The translations under genes and the position numbers were made by a program. A DNA stretch of 64,000 nucleotides from RGIG7450 sp045648785 (GTDB lineage Bacteria; Bacillota; Clostridia; RUG12999). Of this stretch, positions 35,036-43,776 are shown one piece after another (within the stretch, counting starts at the first letter, position 1; every line of letters starts with the position of its first letter). Below the pieces are notes generated by a model. The model did not search any database, was not told the origin of the DNA, and saw only the letters and a program-made list of their open reading frames with translations. The DNA lies in contig JAZROP010000003.1 in NCBI GenBank assembly GCA_045648785.1, forward strand, positions 26,213-90,212, given 5' to 3'.

Positions 35036-35060
35036 AGCCCCTCTGCATTTGCAGAGGGGA
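35036..35060 (-). terminator. Intrinsic terminator after the glycan cluster
   Basis: CCCCTCTGC and GCAGAGGGG form a perfect 9 bp stem with a 4 nt loop; CTTTTTTAC follows on the minus strand. Confidence 0.9.
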
Positions 35061-35066
35061 TAAATT

Positions 35067-36251
35067 TTAATATTTACGCCACACCATTTTATCTACTATA
35101 CCGGTGTAAGACTGAATTATTTTTACCACTTTTGTAGAAACATTTTCTTCAATATAGTCGGGAACGGGAATACCGGTGTCGGAATTTTCGTTCATTTTTA
35201 TTGCAGTGTCAACCGACTGAATCAGTGATTTTTCATCAATTCCGGCAAGGACAAAGCATGCCTTGTCAAGAGCCTCGGGTCGCTCGGTACTTGTCCTTAT
35301 ACATACTGCCGGGAAAGGGTTTCCAACAGATGTGAAAAAGGAACTCTCCTCGGGAAGCGTTCCGCTGTCTGAAATAACGGCAAAAGCGTTCATCTGCAGG
35401 TTGTTGTAATCGTGGAAACCGAGTGGTTCGTGCTGAATAACTCTGGGGTCGAGTGAAAATCCGCTTTCTTTAAGACGCTTTTTGGAACGGGGATGACATG
35501 AATATAAAATTGGCATGTCATATTTTTTTGCAATTTTGTTTATCGCATTGAAAAGAGAAAGGAAGTTTTTCTCTGTATCAATGTTTTCTTCGCGGTGAGC
35601 TGAAAGAAGAATATATTTTTTCTTTTCAAGACCAAGCTTTTTAAGAATATCAGACGCCTTAATCTCATCAAGGTTTTTGTGGAGCACTTCTGCCATAGGA
35701 GAACCTGTTACATAGGTGCGTTCTTTTGGCAGACCGCAATCGGCAAGATATCTTCTTGCGTGCTCGGAATATGCAAGGTTAACATCTGAGATTATGTCAA
35801 CAATGCGACGGTTTGTTTCCTCGGGCAGACATTCGTCTTTACAGCGGTTGCCTGCTTCCATATGGAAAATAGGAATATGAAGCCTTTTTGCAGCAATGGC
35901 TGACAGGCAGGAGTTTGTGTCACCAAGAATTAAGAGTGCGTCGGGTTTTACAGCATCCATAAGCTTGTATGAGCAGTTTATAATATTGCCGACGGTTGCA
36001 CCTAAATCGTCGCCTACGGCATCCATATAAACATCCGGATCGGAAAGCTTTAAGTCCCGGAAAAACACACCATTTAAATTATAGTCATAGTTCTGCCCGG
36101 TGTGTGCGAGCAGGCAGTCAAAATATTCCCTGCATTTGGTTATGGTTGCAGATAAACGAATAATTTCGGGACGCGTACCCACTATGATAAGAAGTTTAAG
36201 CTTGCCGTTATCTTTGAACTTTATGTCGGAATAATCAAGTTTAATACTCAT
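35067..36251 (-). CDS. UDP-N-acetylglucosamine 2-epimerase (WecB-like)
   Basis: 394 residues of the non-hydrolysing UDP-GlcNAc 2-epimerase family, with the family motifs VGTRPEIIRL (24-33), HTGQNYD, LGDTNSCL, HMEAGNRC and EETNRRIVD, and the late SDSGTLPEESSF region. It interconverts UDP-GlcNAc and UDP-ManNAc (or related dideoxy sugars) in surface glycan synthesis. It is the last gene of a four-gene cluster and overlaps the preceding glycosyltransferase by 11 bp. The substrate could be a modified UDP-sugar, given the aminotransferase at the head of the cluster. Confidence 0.92.
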   Translation of the reverse strand: MSIKLDYSDIKFKDNGKLKLLIIVGTRPEIIRLSATITKCREYFDCLLAHTGQNYDYNLNGVFFRDLKLSDPDVYMDAVGDDLGATVGNIINCSYKLMDAVKPDALLILGDTNSCLSAIAAKRLHIPIFHMEAGNRCKDECLPEETNRRIVDIISDVNLAYSEHARRYLADCGLPKERTYVTGSPMAEVLHKNLDEIKASDILKKLGLEKKKYILLSAHREENIDTEKNFLSLFNAINKIAKKYDMPILYSCHPRSKKRLKESGFSLDPRVIQHEPLGFHDYNNLQMNAFAVISDSGTLPEESSFFTSVGNPFPAVCIRTSTERPEALDKACFVLAGIDEKSLIQSVDTAIKMNENSDTGIPVPDYIEENVSTKVVKIIQSYTGIVDKMVWRKY

Positions 36252-37452
36252 GATTAATGCTCCTTTTTATAAACTTAAGAATTTTTTCGCTTTGTATATA
36301 AGAATTTTTATTTTCAAGAACAAATTGCCGAGCTTTCTGACCGAAAGCCTCAAGCTCATTACCGGACATAGAAAGTACTTCAGTAATTTTTTTGCTGATG
36401 TCACAGGCAGAAAATTCGTCTGCTGTGAAACAGTAGTCAAAGTACTCGGTGGGTATGCCGGGCAACTTTGTGGTGAGCACCGGAGTGCCGGAAACCATAT
36501 ATTCTATAGTTTTTGACGGAAAGGAATATTTTGTGTATTCCTCATCGGGATTTCGCAGGTTAACAAGCAGGTGAGCCTGCCTTTCAAAACTGAGAATTTC
36601 ATTTCTCGGTCTGTGCCCGAAATATTTTATACGGTCATCTTTTTCTGCCGCTTTTTTAACCAGAGTCTCACAGTCACCAGTTCCGAAAAGCCATAACTGA
36701 ATATTGTGGTCGGAAATGGAAGAAAAAGCATCAATTAGCTGTAAAACCCCCATTTTTTCATTAAGAGCACCCGCGTACATTACCGACGGGCAACTGCTTT
36801 TTTTCTGACAAGAAATATCAAAATCCTTTGCAATACCCTCCACCACGGCATATGGTGCAGATGAATTTATAACATCTTTCATATGCTCGGAAAAATATAT
36901 GTACCCGTCAAAACTACCCTGAATTTTTTCTGCAGCGCGGACATAAAAACCAGATAAAAATTTTTTGACAGGGGAAATCTCCTCGTTTGAAAACATATCA
37001 CGGGGGAGGTCAGGAACAATTGCAAAGCAAGGTGTTCCGGTTCTTTTACAAAGGGATATAATACTTTTAGCAACAGGTTGAAATATAGAATAAATTATTA
37101 CAGCCTTTTCCTCGTTTGAGTTGTTTATAAGCCATTCTTTTAGCATAAAATGGGAAATAATTCTTTGACAGAGCTGTTTGAGTCCCATTACATTTACGGC
37201 AGAAATCCATAATGAGGAGTAGCCGCAATCGAGAGGGACATTGCAATTTCTGATAAATATCCGTTTGCTTTTTGGAAAAGATGGAATAGCCGGAAAGGAA
37301 AAAACCTCTACATCAGCACCGTGGTCATGAAATCCCTGCATGAGAGAGCTTTCAAAAGCAAACGGAGCGGCGGATGGTAAAACCCTTGAGCTGCCCAGAA
37401 TTTTTTCGTATTCAAAAGAATTGCAAACTGTTCCAAAATAAAGAATTTTCAT
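36241..37452 (-). CDS. Glycosyltransferase, family 4-like
   Basis: 403 residues with a GT-B fold: an N-terminal acceptor half and a C-terminal Glycos_transf_1 half (VMYAGALNEKMGVLQLIDAF, LWLFGTGDCE, the FPSKTIEYMVSGTPVLTTKLPG nucleotide-sugar motif). No membrane segment or signal is seen. It sits 3 bp after the previous glycosyltransferase and overlaps the epimerase, so the three are translated from one mRNA. Donor and acceptor are unknown. Confidence 0.88.
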   Translation of the reverse strand: MKILYFGTVCNSFEYEKILGSSRVLPSAAPFAFESSLMQGFHDHGADVEVFSFPAIPSFPKSKRIFIRNCNVPLDCGYSSLWISAVNVMGLKQLCQRIISHFMLKEWLINNSNEEKAVIIYSIFQPVAKSIISLCKRTGTPCFAIVPDLPRDMFSNEEISPVKKFLSGFYVRAAEKIQGSFDGYIYFSEHMKDVINSSAPYAVVEGIAKDFDISCQKKSSCPSVMYAGALNEKMGVLQLIDAFSSISDHNIQLWLFGTGDCETLVKKAAEKDDRIKYFGHRPRNEILSFERQAHLLVNLRNPDEEYTKYSFPSKTIEYMVSGTPVLTTKLPGIPTEYFDYCFTADEFSACDISKKITEVLSMSGNELEAFGQKARQFVLENKNSYIQSEKILKFIKRSINHEY

Positions 37453-37455
37453 AAT

Positions 37456-38607
37456 TTAGCCCCGAATGGTGTTATTTTTCAGCACAATATCAAACATTTC
37501 ACGGTATTTATTAAATAACTCTTTTGCGTCAAGTTTGGTTTTGCGATAGTCACAAAGTTTGTCTGTTATAGCGGTATATTCCTGATGAGTTAAATCACAA
37601 AGCGTTTGAAGTGTTTCTGTAAATTTTGCAATGTCATGAAGTGGAATTGTGAAACCACCGTTTGAGTCAATGTCATCCCAGGGGGTAGTACCACGGCTTA
37701 TAACAGGGATAATCCCTGCCAGAACCGATTCTGCAATAGAGTGAGAATAGTTTTCGGTAAGCGTGGGGAAAAGAAAACAATGGTATTTTGAAAAAACACT
37801 TTTGGCTTTCCCCATTTCCACAACCCCGCAATAATTTATTTTTACATTATCGGGTGCGGTGGAGATAAGCTTTTCACATTCTGACCAGTAATCAGGATGC
37901 TCGATAGGACCATATATATCAAAAGTAATGTCACCCGTTAGTGGCAGAACACTTTTTATGGCGTCGACAAGGTTTTTTGAGCTATGTATGCGTGAAATGG
38001 ATGCGATTTTCAAAAAACCCGGATTCTTTTCGGTAACCGTTTTAAATGGTGGCAGAGAGGGAAATTCGCCAATGGTGAAAATTTTTTCTTCCGGTACGCC
38101 GAGATATTTCATTGTTCCAAGCTTTTCTGCGTTGCTTGTGGCGTGAAAAAATATTCCTTTGTAAAGACCAAACAAACGCATTACAAAAAGAAAAATAAAT
38201 TTTTTGAATAATTTTATATGTATAGCGTTGTCCAAAAGCTCTCCGCGCGGCGCGTACACCACCTTTAATTTGTCGCGTTTTGCAATTCTTAGCAAGGGCA
38301 CATTCAGTTTGGCACTGAAAATGCTTGAAAGGTAAAGACAGTCAGGCTTACGCTCTTTAATTATGGCATCAAAATTTCTGAAAGTTCGTTGTTTGTCAGG
38401 AATATATAAAACCTGAGCTTTGCCTACGGGATTAAAACCGGGTTTTATCCCGGGAAGCGGAACAGAGTCGCCCCAATCATGGTCAGAGCATATGATATCT
38501 ATATCATAGCTGTCCCCGAGGTTATAAACAAAGTTAGACAGACTTGTAATAGGTCCGCCGTATTTTTGGGCAGGCTCGTGACCGTTGGCAAAAACCATAA
38601 TTTTCAT
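37456..38607 (-). CDS. Glycosyltransferase, family 4-like
   Basis: 383 residues with a GT-B fold. The N-terminus has the acceptor-side loop KYGGPITSLSNFVYNLG and the C-terminal half has IASISRIHSSKNLVDAIKSVLPL and a sugar-nucleotide motif around FLFPTLTENYSHSIAESVLAGIIPVISRGTTPWDD. It is encoded between the aminotransferase (24 bp upstream) and a second glycosyltransferase. It likely extends the same surface oligosaccharide. Confidence 0.88.
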   Translation of the reverse strand: MKIMVFANGHEPAQKYGGPITSLSNFVYNLGDSYDIDIICSDHDWGDSVPLPGIKPGFNPVGKAQVLYIPDKQRTFRNFDAIIKERKPDCLYLSSIFSAKLNVPLLRIAKRDKLKVVYAPRGELLDNAIHIKLFKKFIFLFVMRLFGLYKGIFFHATSNAEKLGTMKYLGVPEEKIFTIGEFPSLPPFKTVTEKNPGFLKIASISRIHSSKNLVDAIKSVLPLTGDITFDIYGPIEHPDYWSECEKLISTAPDNVKINYCGVVEMGKAKSVFSKYHCFLFPTLTENYSHSIAESVLAGIIPVISRGTTPWDDIDSNGGFTIPLHDIAKFTETLQTLCDLTHQEYTAITDKLCDYRKTKLDAKELFNKYREMFDIVLKNNTIRG

Positions 38608-38630
38608 AGAAAATGTTCCTTTTCAAAAAA

Positions 38631-39758
38631 TTAAAAACAGGATTTTATTATTTCAATAACATGTTGCTGCTCGTCTTCTGTCATTTTTATATCAGAGGGC
38701 AGACAAAGTCCGCGTGCAAATATATCCTCGCCAACAGGCATTGCCGCAGCTGAAATAAAGTCGCACTCTTTAAATACCGGCTGCATATGCATTGGTTTCC
38801 ATATTGGACGGGCTTCAATGTTTTCTTCTTCGAGAGCAAGGCGAATTTTTTCGGGGGTAACGGAACACCCCTTGTCAATCAGTATGCAGGACAGCCAAAA
38901 GTTAGGCTGAGTGCAGTCAAGATAGGGGTTCATGGAAAGGGGAAGCCCCTTAAGCCCATTTTTATACCTGAGATAAATCTTTTCTTTCAAATCTTTGTGC
39001 TCGTCAAGATGAAGAAGCTGACCTCTGCCGATACCGGCAACTACATTGGACATACGATAGTTATAGCCTATCTCCTCGTGCTGGTACCATGGTGTTTTTT
39101 CTCTGGACTGAGTTGACCAGAAAAATGCTTTTTCGCGCGCCTCGGCACTGTCTGTCAGAAGCATACCGCCGCCAGAAGTAGTGATTATTTTGTTTCCGTT
39201 AAAACTGATGGCATTATATTTTCCGAATGTGCCACACTTTCTGCCTTTGTATTTGGCTGAAAGGGCTTCGGCAGCGTCTTCTATAAGAATGGCATTATGT
39301 TTATTGCATATTTCAATTATTTCATCGGTTTTGGCAGGTGAGCCGTAAAGATGAACAAGTACAACCACCTTTACATCGGAATATTTTTCAAAAGCCATTT
39401 CAAGTGCATCCGGGTCCATATTCCAACTGTCTTCTTCTGAATCAATAAATACAGGGTCTGCACCTTCGTAAACAGCCGGATTAACAGTTGCTGCAAAGGT
39501 TACATCCGAACAAAAAATTTTATCTCCGCGCTTTACTCCTGCAAGCTTGAACGCCAAATGCAGAGCGGCTGTGCCGGATGCAAGCGAAAGCGCGCTAAGT
39601 TTCGGGTTTGTTTCAAGATAGTCTGCCATTTCGGATTCAAAGGAGTCGCAGTTGAAACCGAGAGGGGCAACATAGCCACGGTCAAAGGCTTCTTTTATGT
39701 AATTCATTTCCTCACCGTGCGTGGTAGGAGTTGAAAGAAAAATTCGTTTATTTTCCAT
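38631..39758 (-). CDS. DegT/DnrJ/EryC1/StrS-family PLP aminotransferase
   Basis: 375 residues of the sugar nucleotide aminotransferase family. Visible features are the GTAALHLAF PLP-phosphate loop (62-70), D161 (EDAAEAL) that contacts the pyridine nitrogen, and the Schiff-base lysine K190 (FNGNKIITTSGGG). Such enzymes make amino-dideoxy sugars (PglE-like) from 4-keto sugar nucleotides. No dehydratase gene is nearby, so its keto-sugar must come from elsewhere. It is the first gene of the cluster and has its own consensus promoter and RBS aaaggaag. Confidence 0.92.
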   Translation of the reverse strand: MENKRIFLSTPTTHGEEMNYIKEAFDRGYVAPLGFNCDSFESEMADYLETNPKLSALSLASGTAALHLAFKLAGVKRGDKIFCSDVTFAATVNPAVYEGADPVFIDSEEDSWNMDPDALEMAFEKYSDVKVVVLVHLYGSPAKTDEIIEICNKHNAILIEDAAEALSAKYKGRKCGTFGKYNAISFNGNKIITTSGGGMLLTDSAEAREKAFFWSTQSREKTPWYQHEEIGYNYRMSNVVAGIGRGQLLHLDEHKDLKEKIYLRYKNGLKGLPLSMNPYLDCTQPNFWLSCILIDKGCSVTPEKIRLALEEENIEARPIWKPMHMQPVFKECDFISAAAMPVGEDIFARGLCLPSDIKMTEDEQQHVIEIIKSCF

Positions 39759-39789
39759 ATTTTTCGCTTCCTTTTTATAATATAATTAT

Positions 39790-39818
39790 AGTATATCATA
39801 ATGAAATTAAAGTGTCAA
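39790..39818 (-). promoter_or_regulatory. Promoter for the four-gene glycan cluster
   Basis: On the minus strand TTGACA (39818-39813), 17 bp spacer, TATACT (39795-39790), 31 bp before the aminotransferase ATG. Confidence 0.8.
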
Positions 39819-39828
39819 GAAAACAAAA

Positions 39829-39861
39829 AGCCGGGTAATCCTACAGGCGGATTCCCGGTTT
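39829..39861 (-). terminator. Terminator after the ferredoxin gene
   Basis: ACCGGGAATCC and GGATTACCCGGCT form a stem with one bulged base; T-rich sequence follows on the minus strand (CTTTTTGTTTTC) and also on the plus strand. Confidence 0.8.
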
Positions 39862-39876
39862 TTCTTTTAGGTTTAA

Positions 39877-40047
39877 TTAGTTAGCTTCAGGAGCTTCTAC
39901 GGGACAAACGCTTGCGCAAGAACCGCAATCGATGCATTCATCAGCGTTGATAACATATTTGTCATCACCGGCAGAAATGCAGGATACGGGACATTCGCCC
40001 TCACATGCTCCACAGCTAATGCAGCTGTCGTTAATAATGTAAGCCAT
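39877..40047 (-). CDS. 2[4Fe-4S] ferredoxin, clostridial type
   Basis: 56 residues with two classical cluster-binding motifs: C9, C12, C15, C19 and C38, C41, C44, C48. The first half starts MAYIINDSCISCGACEGECP, the standard clostridial ferredoxin N-terminus. It is a low-potential electron carrier for enzymes such as pyruvate:ferredoxin oxidoreductase and hydrogenase. Start ATG at 40047 has GGGAGGTG upstream; an in-frame ATG at 40119 is not supported. It lies at the end of the darA-holB-ricT transcript. Confidence 0.96.
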   Translation of the reverse strand: MAYIINDSCISCGACEGECPVSCISAGDDKYVINADECIDCGSCASVCPVEAPEAN

Positions 40048-40121
40048 CTCCGAAACACCTCCCTTACACGCTGTGCATATTATAACAGAAAAATTATATA
40101 AATGCAAGTGTTTTGCCAAAA

Positions 40122-40985
40122 TTAGTCGGATTCCAAACTTTTAAGATCATCACCTGTAGTGTCATCAGTCCTGCTTGACATACGCTTTAATATCTTTATA
40201 TCATCAACAGAGTATGATTTTATTGCCGGTGAATCGGGGAATTTTACGGTGACAGAGCGTTTTAAGGTTTCGGTACCGGTGACAGTGCCGTCACCATCCG
40301 GGGTATGCACCAGGGAACCTGTTCCCGGCATACCGGCATTAAGCTCTTCATAAACATCCTGCTCGTATTTTAAGCAACACATAAGTCTGCCGCAGGCACC
40401 CGATATCTTTGTAGGGTTAAGGGACAGGCTTTGTTCCTTTGCCATTTTTATTGATACGGGAATAAATTCATCGAGAAAACTGTGACAACAGAGGTTCCTG
40501 CCGCACGCACCAAAGCCGCCCAGCATTTTAGCCTCGTCACGGACGCCTATTTGTCTGAGCTCTATTCTTGTGTGGAAAACCGTTGCAAGGTCTTTTACAA
40601 GCTCGCGGAAATCAACACGACCATCTGCAGTAAAATAAAAGAGAGCCTTGCCACAGTCAAATGTATATTCAACATCTACAAGTTTCATGTTAAGTCCGTG
40701 TTTTGCAATTTTCTCAAGAGCAATTTTAAAAGCTTCCTTGCTTTTTTCGGCGTTTTTATAATGAGTTTTTTCATCCTCAGCAGTTGCTTTACGGATAACC
40801 GGTTTAAGAGGAGAGCTAATGCTTTCCTCGGAAACCTGTTTGTTAGCAATCGCAACAGTGCCGAATTCAACGCCTCTTGAGGTTTCAACAATTACATGCT
40901 CGCCACAATTAAAGGTTTGTCCTTCAGGAGAAAAATAATATATTTTATAAAATTTTTTAAATCTTACACCAACAATTTCTACCAA
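40122..40985 (-). CDS. ricT: PSP1-domain protein RicT (YaaT)
   Basis: 287 residues. PSP1-family member of the Ric (YmcA-YlbF-YaaT) complex that in Bacillus affects sporulation, biofilm formation and mRNA processing by RNase Y. The six cysteines C161, C166, C167 (CGRNLCC) and C198, C203, C204 (CGRLMCC) are the conserved set linked to [4Fe-4S] binding. Start is set as TTG at 40985, 6 nt after the RBS aaggaggt, giving the family N-terminus VEIVGVRFKK; the start region overlaps the holB stop. Earlier ATGs lie inside holB. Confidence 0.93.
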   Translation of the reverse strand: MVEIVGVRFKKFYKIYYFSPEGQTFNCGEHVIVETSRGVEFGTVAIANKQVSEESISSPLKPVIRKATAEDEKTHYKNAEKSKEAFKIALEKIAKHGLNMKLVDVEYTFDCGKALFYFTADGRVDFRELVKDLATVFHTRIELRQIGVRDEAKMLGGFGACGRNLCCHSFLDEFIPVSIKMAKEQSLSLNPTKISGACGRLMCCLKYEQDVYEELNAGMPGTGSLVHTPDGDGTVTGTETLKRSVTVKFPDSPAIKSYSVDDIKILKRMSSRTDDTTGDDLKSLESD

Positions 40986-41956
40986 CCCAGTACCTCCTTG
41001 CTGCCAAAAACAAATGAATTCGCAAGAAGCGAAAAATTCACATTTGAAAGTAGCATTTTTTTGCATTTTATAATGTGATCTGTAAAAGCCATACAACCTT
41101 TAAGGGTTGTACAGTTTATAAATTTTGCAGCTGAAAAACAATCGTCATCTGGGGAATATTCTCTGCCAAGATGGTACATTGTAAGTTCGCGTGCAAAACT
41201 GATGAAAATATCAAAGATATCCTCAGCAGTATCTTTATTCTCTTCAATAAAAGATACCATTTCAAAGAGTTTTGTTTTATCCTTAAAAAATAAATCAAAC
41301 AGTCCTGCGAGGTCTTTCCTTAATGAAAGAAAACTTCCGCCAGAAACGAGCGACAAGGCTTTTCCGCAATTGCCGTCCGCAAAGGATATTACAGAGTCCG
41401 GTGCATCGGATATGCCGTGTGCCGCCAAAACGGAGCGGATTTCGCTTTCGGTATATGGCTGAAAGGATAACTTAATACACCTTGAAAGAACTGTTTCAAG
41501 AAAAAAGTTGCTGTTTGAGGTCAGCAATATGAAAACTATATATGAAGGGGGTTCTTCAAGCATTTTTAAAAGTGCATTTTGTGCCTGAATTCCCATCTTT
41601 TCTGCATCAGGAATGATTATTATTTTTTTGTCTGCCGAATAGGGCTTTATCATAACTGTCTCATATAGTGCCCGAATAGAATCGACTGAAATAGTTTGTT
41701 TGCCGTCTGTAGGGAGAACAGTTATAATGTCCGGATGATTTCCTGAAATAGCGAGTCTGCAATGCTGGCATGTGCCACAGGCGGTTTTGCTTTCACAGAC
41801 AAGCTGACGCGCGAAAGCACGGGCAAGAGTTTTCTTGCCCATGCCAGAGTCGCCTTCAAAAATATAAGCATGTGATAATCTGTCCGAGGCAATACTGCCG
41901 GACAAAAGCGATTTGAGCGATGATTGACCGATTACGCTGTTTATACCCTGATTCAT
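40979..41956 (-). CDS. holB: DNA polymerase III delta' subunit
   Basis: 325-residue clamp-loader subunit. It has Walker A GDSGMGKKT (35-43), a four-cysteine zinc site (C54, C60, C63, C66) and the AAA+ region with LLKMLEEPP and a sensor SRC motif (TVLSRCIKL). The order darA-holB-ricT follows the Bacillus yaaQ-yaaR-holB-yaaT arrangement. Its stop overlaps ricT. Confidence 0.95.
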   Translation of the reverse strand: MNQGINSVIGQSSLKSLLSGSIASDRLSHAYIFEGDSGMGKKTLARAFARQLVCESKTACGTCQHCRLAISGNHPDIITVLPTDGKQTISVDSIRALYETVMIKPYSADKKIIIIPDAEKMGIQAQNALLKMLEEPPSYIVFILLTSNSNFFLETVLSRCIKLSFQPYTESEIRSVLAAHGISDAPDSVISFADGNCGKALSLVSGGSFLSLRKDLAGLFDLFFKDKTKLFEMVSFIEENKDTAEDIFDIFISFARELTMYHLGREYSPDDDCFSAAKFINCTTLKGCMAFTDHIIKCKKMLLSNVNFSLLANSFVFGSKEVLGW

Positions 41957-41959
41957 TGA

Positions 41960-42277
41960 TTAAAGTTTTATAAAATTGTCAACATCCAGAACAAATACGG
42001 TTGCACCGCCCACTTCAATTTCAATGGGATAGGGCATAACGCCACCGAAAGGAGCCTGGTTTGTTGTAATCTGTTTACGAGTGCTGCAGGTGGATTTTAT
42101 AATTGAAAATACTTCTTCAACTTTTTCTTCCTCTACGCCCACAATCACCGTGGTGTTTCCGGAACGGAGGAATCCGCCTGTTGTAGCGAGTCTTGTTACG
42201 CTAAAACCGTTTTTGGTGAGAACGGAAATGAGCTCACTCGAATCGTCAGAACTTACGATAGCCATAATTAATTTCAT
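41960..42277 (-). CDS. darA: Cyclic-di-AMP receptor, PII-like
   Basis: 105 residues of the DarA/PstA (YaaQ) family, a PII-like trimer that binds c-di-AMP. The family pattern (MKLIMAIVSSDDSSELISVLTKNGFSVTRLATTGGFLRSGNTT, then QAPFGG and a C-terminal VFVLDV) is clear. In Firmicutes c-di-AMP governs potassium and osmotic homeostasis, so a functional link to the trkAH genes in this window is plausible. RBS ggaggtaac. It opens the darA-holB-ricT-ferredoxin transcript. Confidence 0.95.
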   Translation of the reverse strand: MKLIMAIVSSDDSSELISVLTKNGFSVTRLATTGGFLRSGNTTVIVGVEEEKVEEVFSIIKSTCSTRKQITTNQAPFGGVMPYPIEIEVGGATVFVLDVDNFIKL

Positions 42278-42307
42278 ATTAGTTACCTCCGTGTTTTTAT
42301 TTATTTT

Positions 42308-42336
42308 ATTTTATCATAAATATGTCTGATTGTCAA
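42308..42336 (-). promoter_or_regulatory. Promoter for darA-holB-ricT-ferredoxin, touching the protease gene end
   Basis: On the minus strand TTGACA (42336-42331), 17 bp spacer, TAAAAT (42313-42308). The -35 box overlaps the stop codon of the upstream S41 protease gene. Confidence 0.75.
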
Positions 42337-43754
42337 TCTGTCAGAATTTCAACTGCTTTCGCATATTGACGGTCAACTGTTGTTTTTATGTCTGAGGTTG
42401 CATTATCAAGCTCCGTCTGAGTCATAATGTCAAGCACACCTGTAACATCAAGCCCTTGCTTTTCCTGGAAAAGTTTTATTGCATCAACAGTATCTTGGTC
42501 AAATACACCATCTACCGTTCCTGGAGAGATTGAAAGAAGTTTCAGCCTTAGTTCTGCTGCCTCTATAGCTTCGGGAGCAGAAGATTCATTTATTTCCAGA
42601 GCAAACTGCATCTTTGGATAATCGGGATTTTCATTGAGCTTACGAGTTACATTTTTAACATAAAAATTTGGTTCTACACCCACTCTGTCAACAAAGGAGC
42701 CGCCGGCTGACTGATAAAGCGCAACGGTAAGTTTGATCGCACCACCGGTTATAACACGCTGAATAACCTGCATACTGCCCTTGCCAAATGTTGTGCGACC
42801 GACTACAGTTGCGGCCTTGGCATCCTTCATTGACGCGGAAAATGCCTCGGCAGCACTTGCACTGTTTTCGTTTGCAAGTATTACAATCTTATATTTGCCG
42901 GAGTTATTTTTGTCATTTTTATATACTATGTTGTTTTTTTCGTTTTTATAATTTATATAGAGAATATCACCTTTAGGCATGAAAAGACGCAGCGTGTCAA
43001 GCAGAGAATTAAGTTCACCGCCGGGATTGTTGCGAACATCAATTATAAGTTTTTTGATTTTTTTACTGTCAAAGTCCTTGAGTGCTGCAGCAACATCTTT
43101 TGGAGTGGTTTCAGCAAAGCTTGAAATGCCTATATACCCAAAACCTTCGTCAGTTACTGAGTAAGACACAGTTGTCTGTTCGACAGGTGCACGGGTTATT
43201 GCAAAGGTAATAATCTGGTCATCACGGAGAACGCCAACATTAACAACTGTACCGATATCTCCGACTATAAGACTGCGGACGGATTCTATTGTCTTTCCTA
43301 TGACATCTTCGCCGTCAACGCTGACAATTTTATCACCTGCCTGCATACCTGCGAGCTCAGCACCCGAACCGCTGATGGGTGACACAACTACTATATACTG
43401 CCCGCGCTGCTCGATGGTAACGCCTATTCCGACAAAAGTGCCGCTTAAACTTTCCATCCAGGAATTATATTCTTCAGCTGTCATGTATGTGGAGTAATCG
43501 TCCATATCCTCCATCATGCCTTCTATGGCAACGCTAAGCATATCGGGGTTTTCTTCAAGGACTTTTTTAAGGGCTTTTCGATAAATATCCTCGCCCTCTA
43601 CACCGTGTTTGTAATTGTTTTTAATATATGATTGCACATTGTTTGCATATCTTGGTGCAATTCCGGCAAGCAGACTGTCAACACTTTCTTCGGAAGCAAG
43701 AGCCGGAGTGCAAATAATAACAATACATAAAATAAATGATAGAATTTTTTTCAT
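42333..43754 (-). CDS. S41-family C-terminal processing peptidase (CtpA-like)
   Basis: 473 residues. A signal peptide (1-20) leads into a helical segment, a PDZ domain (about 105-190), and the S41 protease core with S298 (ANENSASAAEAF) and the catalytic-dyad lysine K325 (FGKGSMQ). A peptidoglycan-binding type 1 domain follows (about 395-455, LKLLSISPGTVDGVFDQDTVDAIKLFQEKQGL). It likely trims envelope proteins outside the membrane. RBS gaaaggtga. It lies 22 bp after the SLH-like gene and is probably co-transcribed with it. Confidence 0.94.
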   Translation of the reverse strand: MKKILSFILCIVIICTPALASEESVDSLLAGIAPRYANNVQSYIKNNYKHGVEGEDIYRKALKKVLEENPDMLSVAIEGMMEDMDDYSTYMTAEEYNSWMESLSGTFVGIGVTIEQRGQYIVVVSPISGSGAELAGMQAGDKIVSVDGEDVIGKTIESVRSLIVGDIGTVVNVGVLRDDQIITFAITRAPVEQTTVSYSVTDEGFGYIGISSFAETTPKDVAAALKDFDSKKIKKLIIDVRNNPGGELNSLLDTLRLFMPKGDILYINYKNEKNNIVYKNDKNNSGKYKIVILANENSASAAEAFSASMKDAKAATVVGRTTFGKGSMQVIQRVITGGAIKLTVALYQSAGGSFVDRVGVEPNFYVKNVTRKLNENPDYPKMQFALEINESSAPEAIEAAELRLKLLSISPGTVDGVFDQDTVDAIKLFQEKQGLDVTGVLDIMTQTELDNATSDIKTTVDRQYAKAVEILTD

Positions 43755-43776
43755 TATTTCTCACCTTTCATACCAA

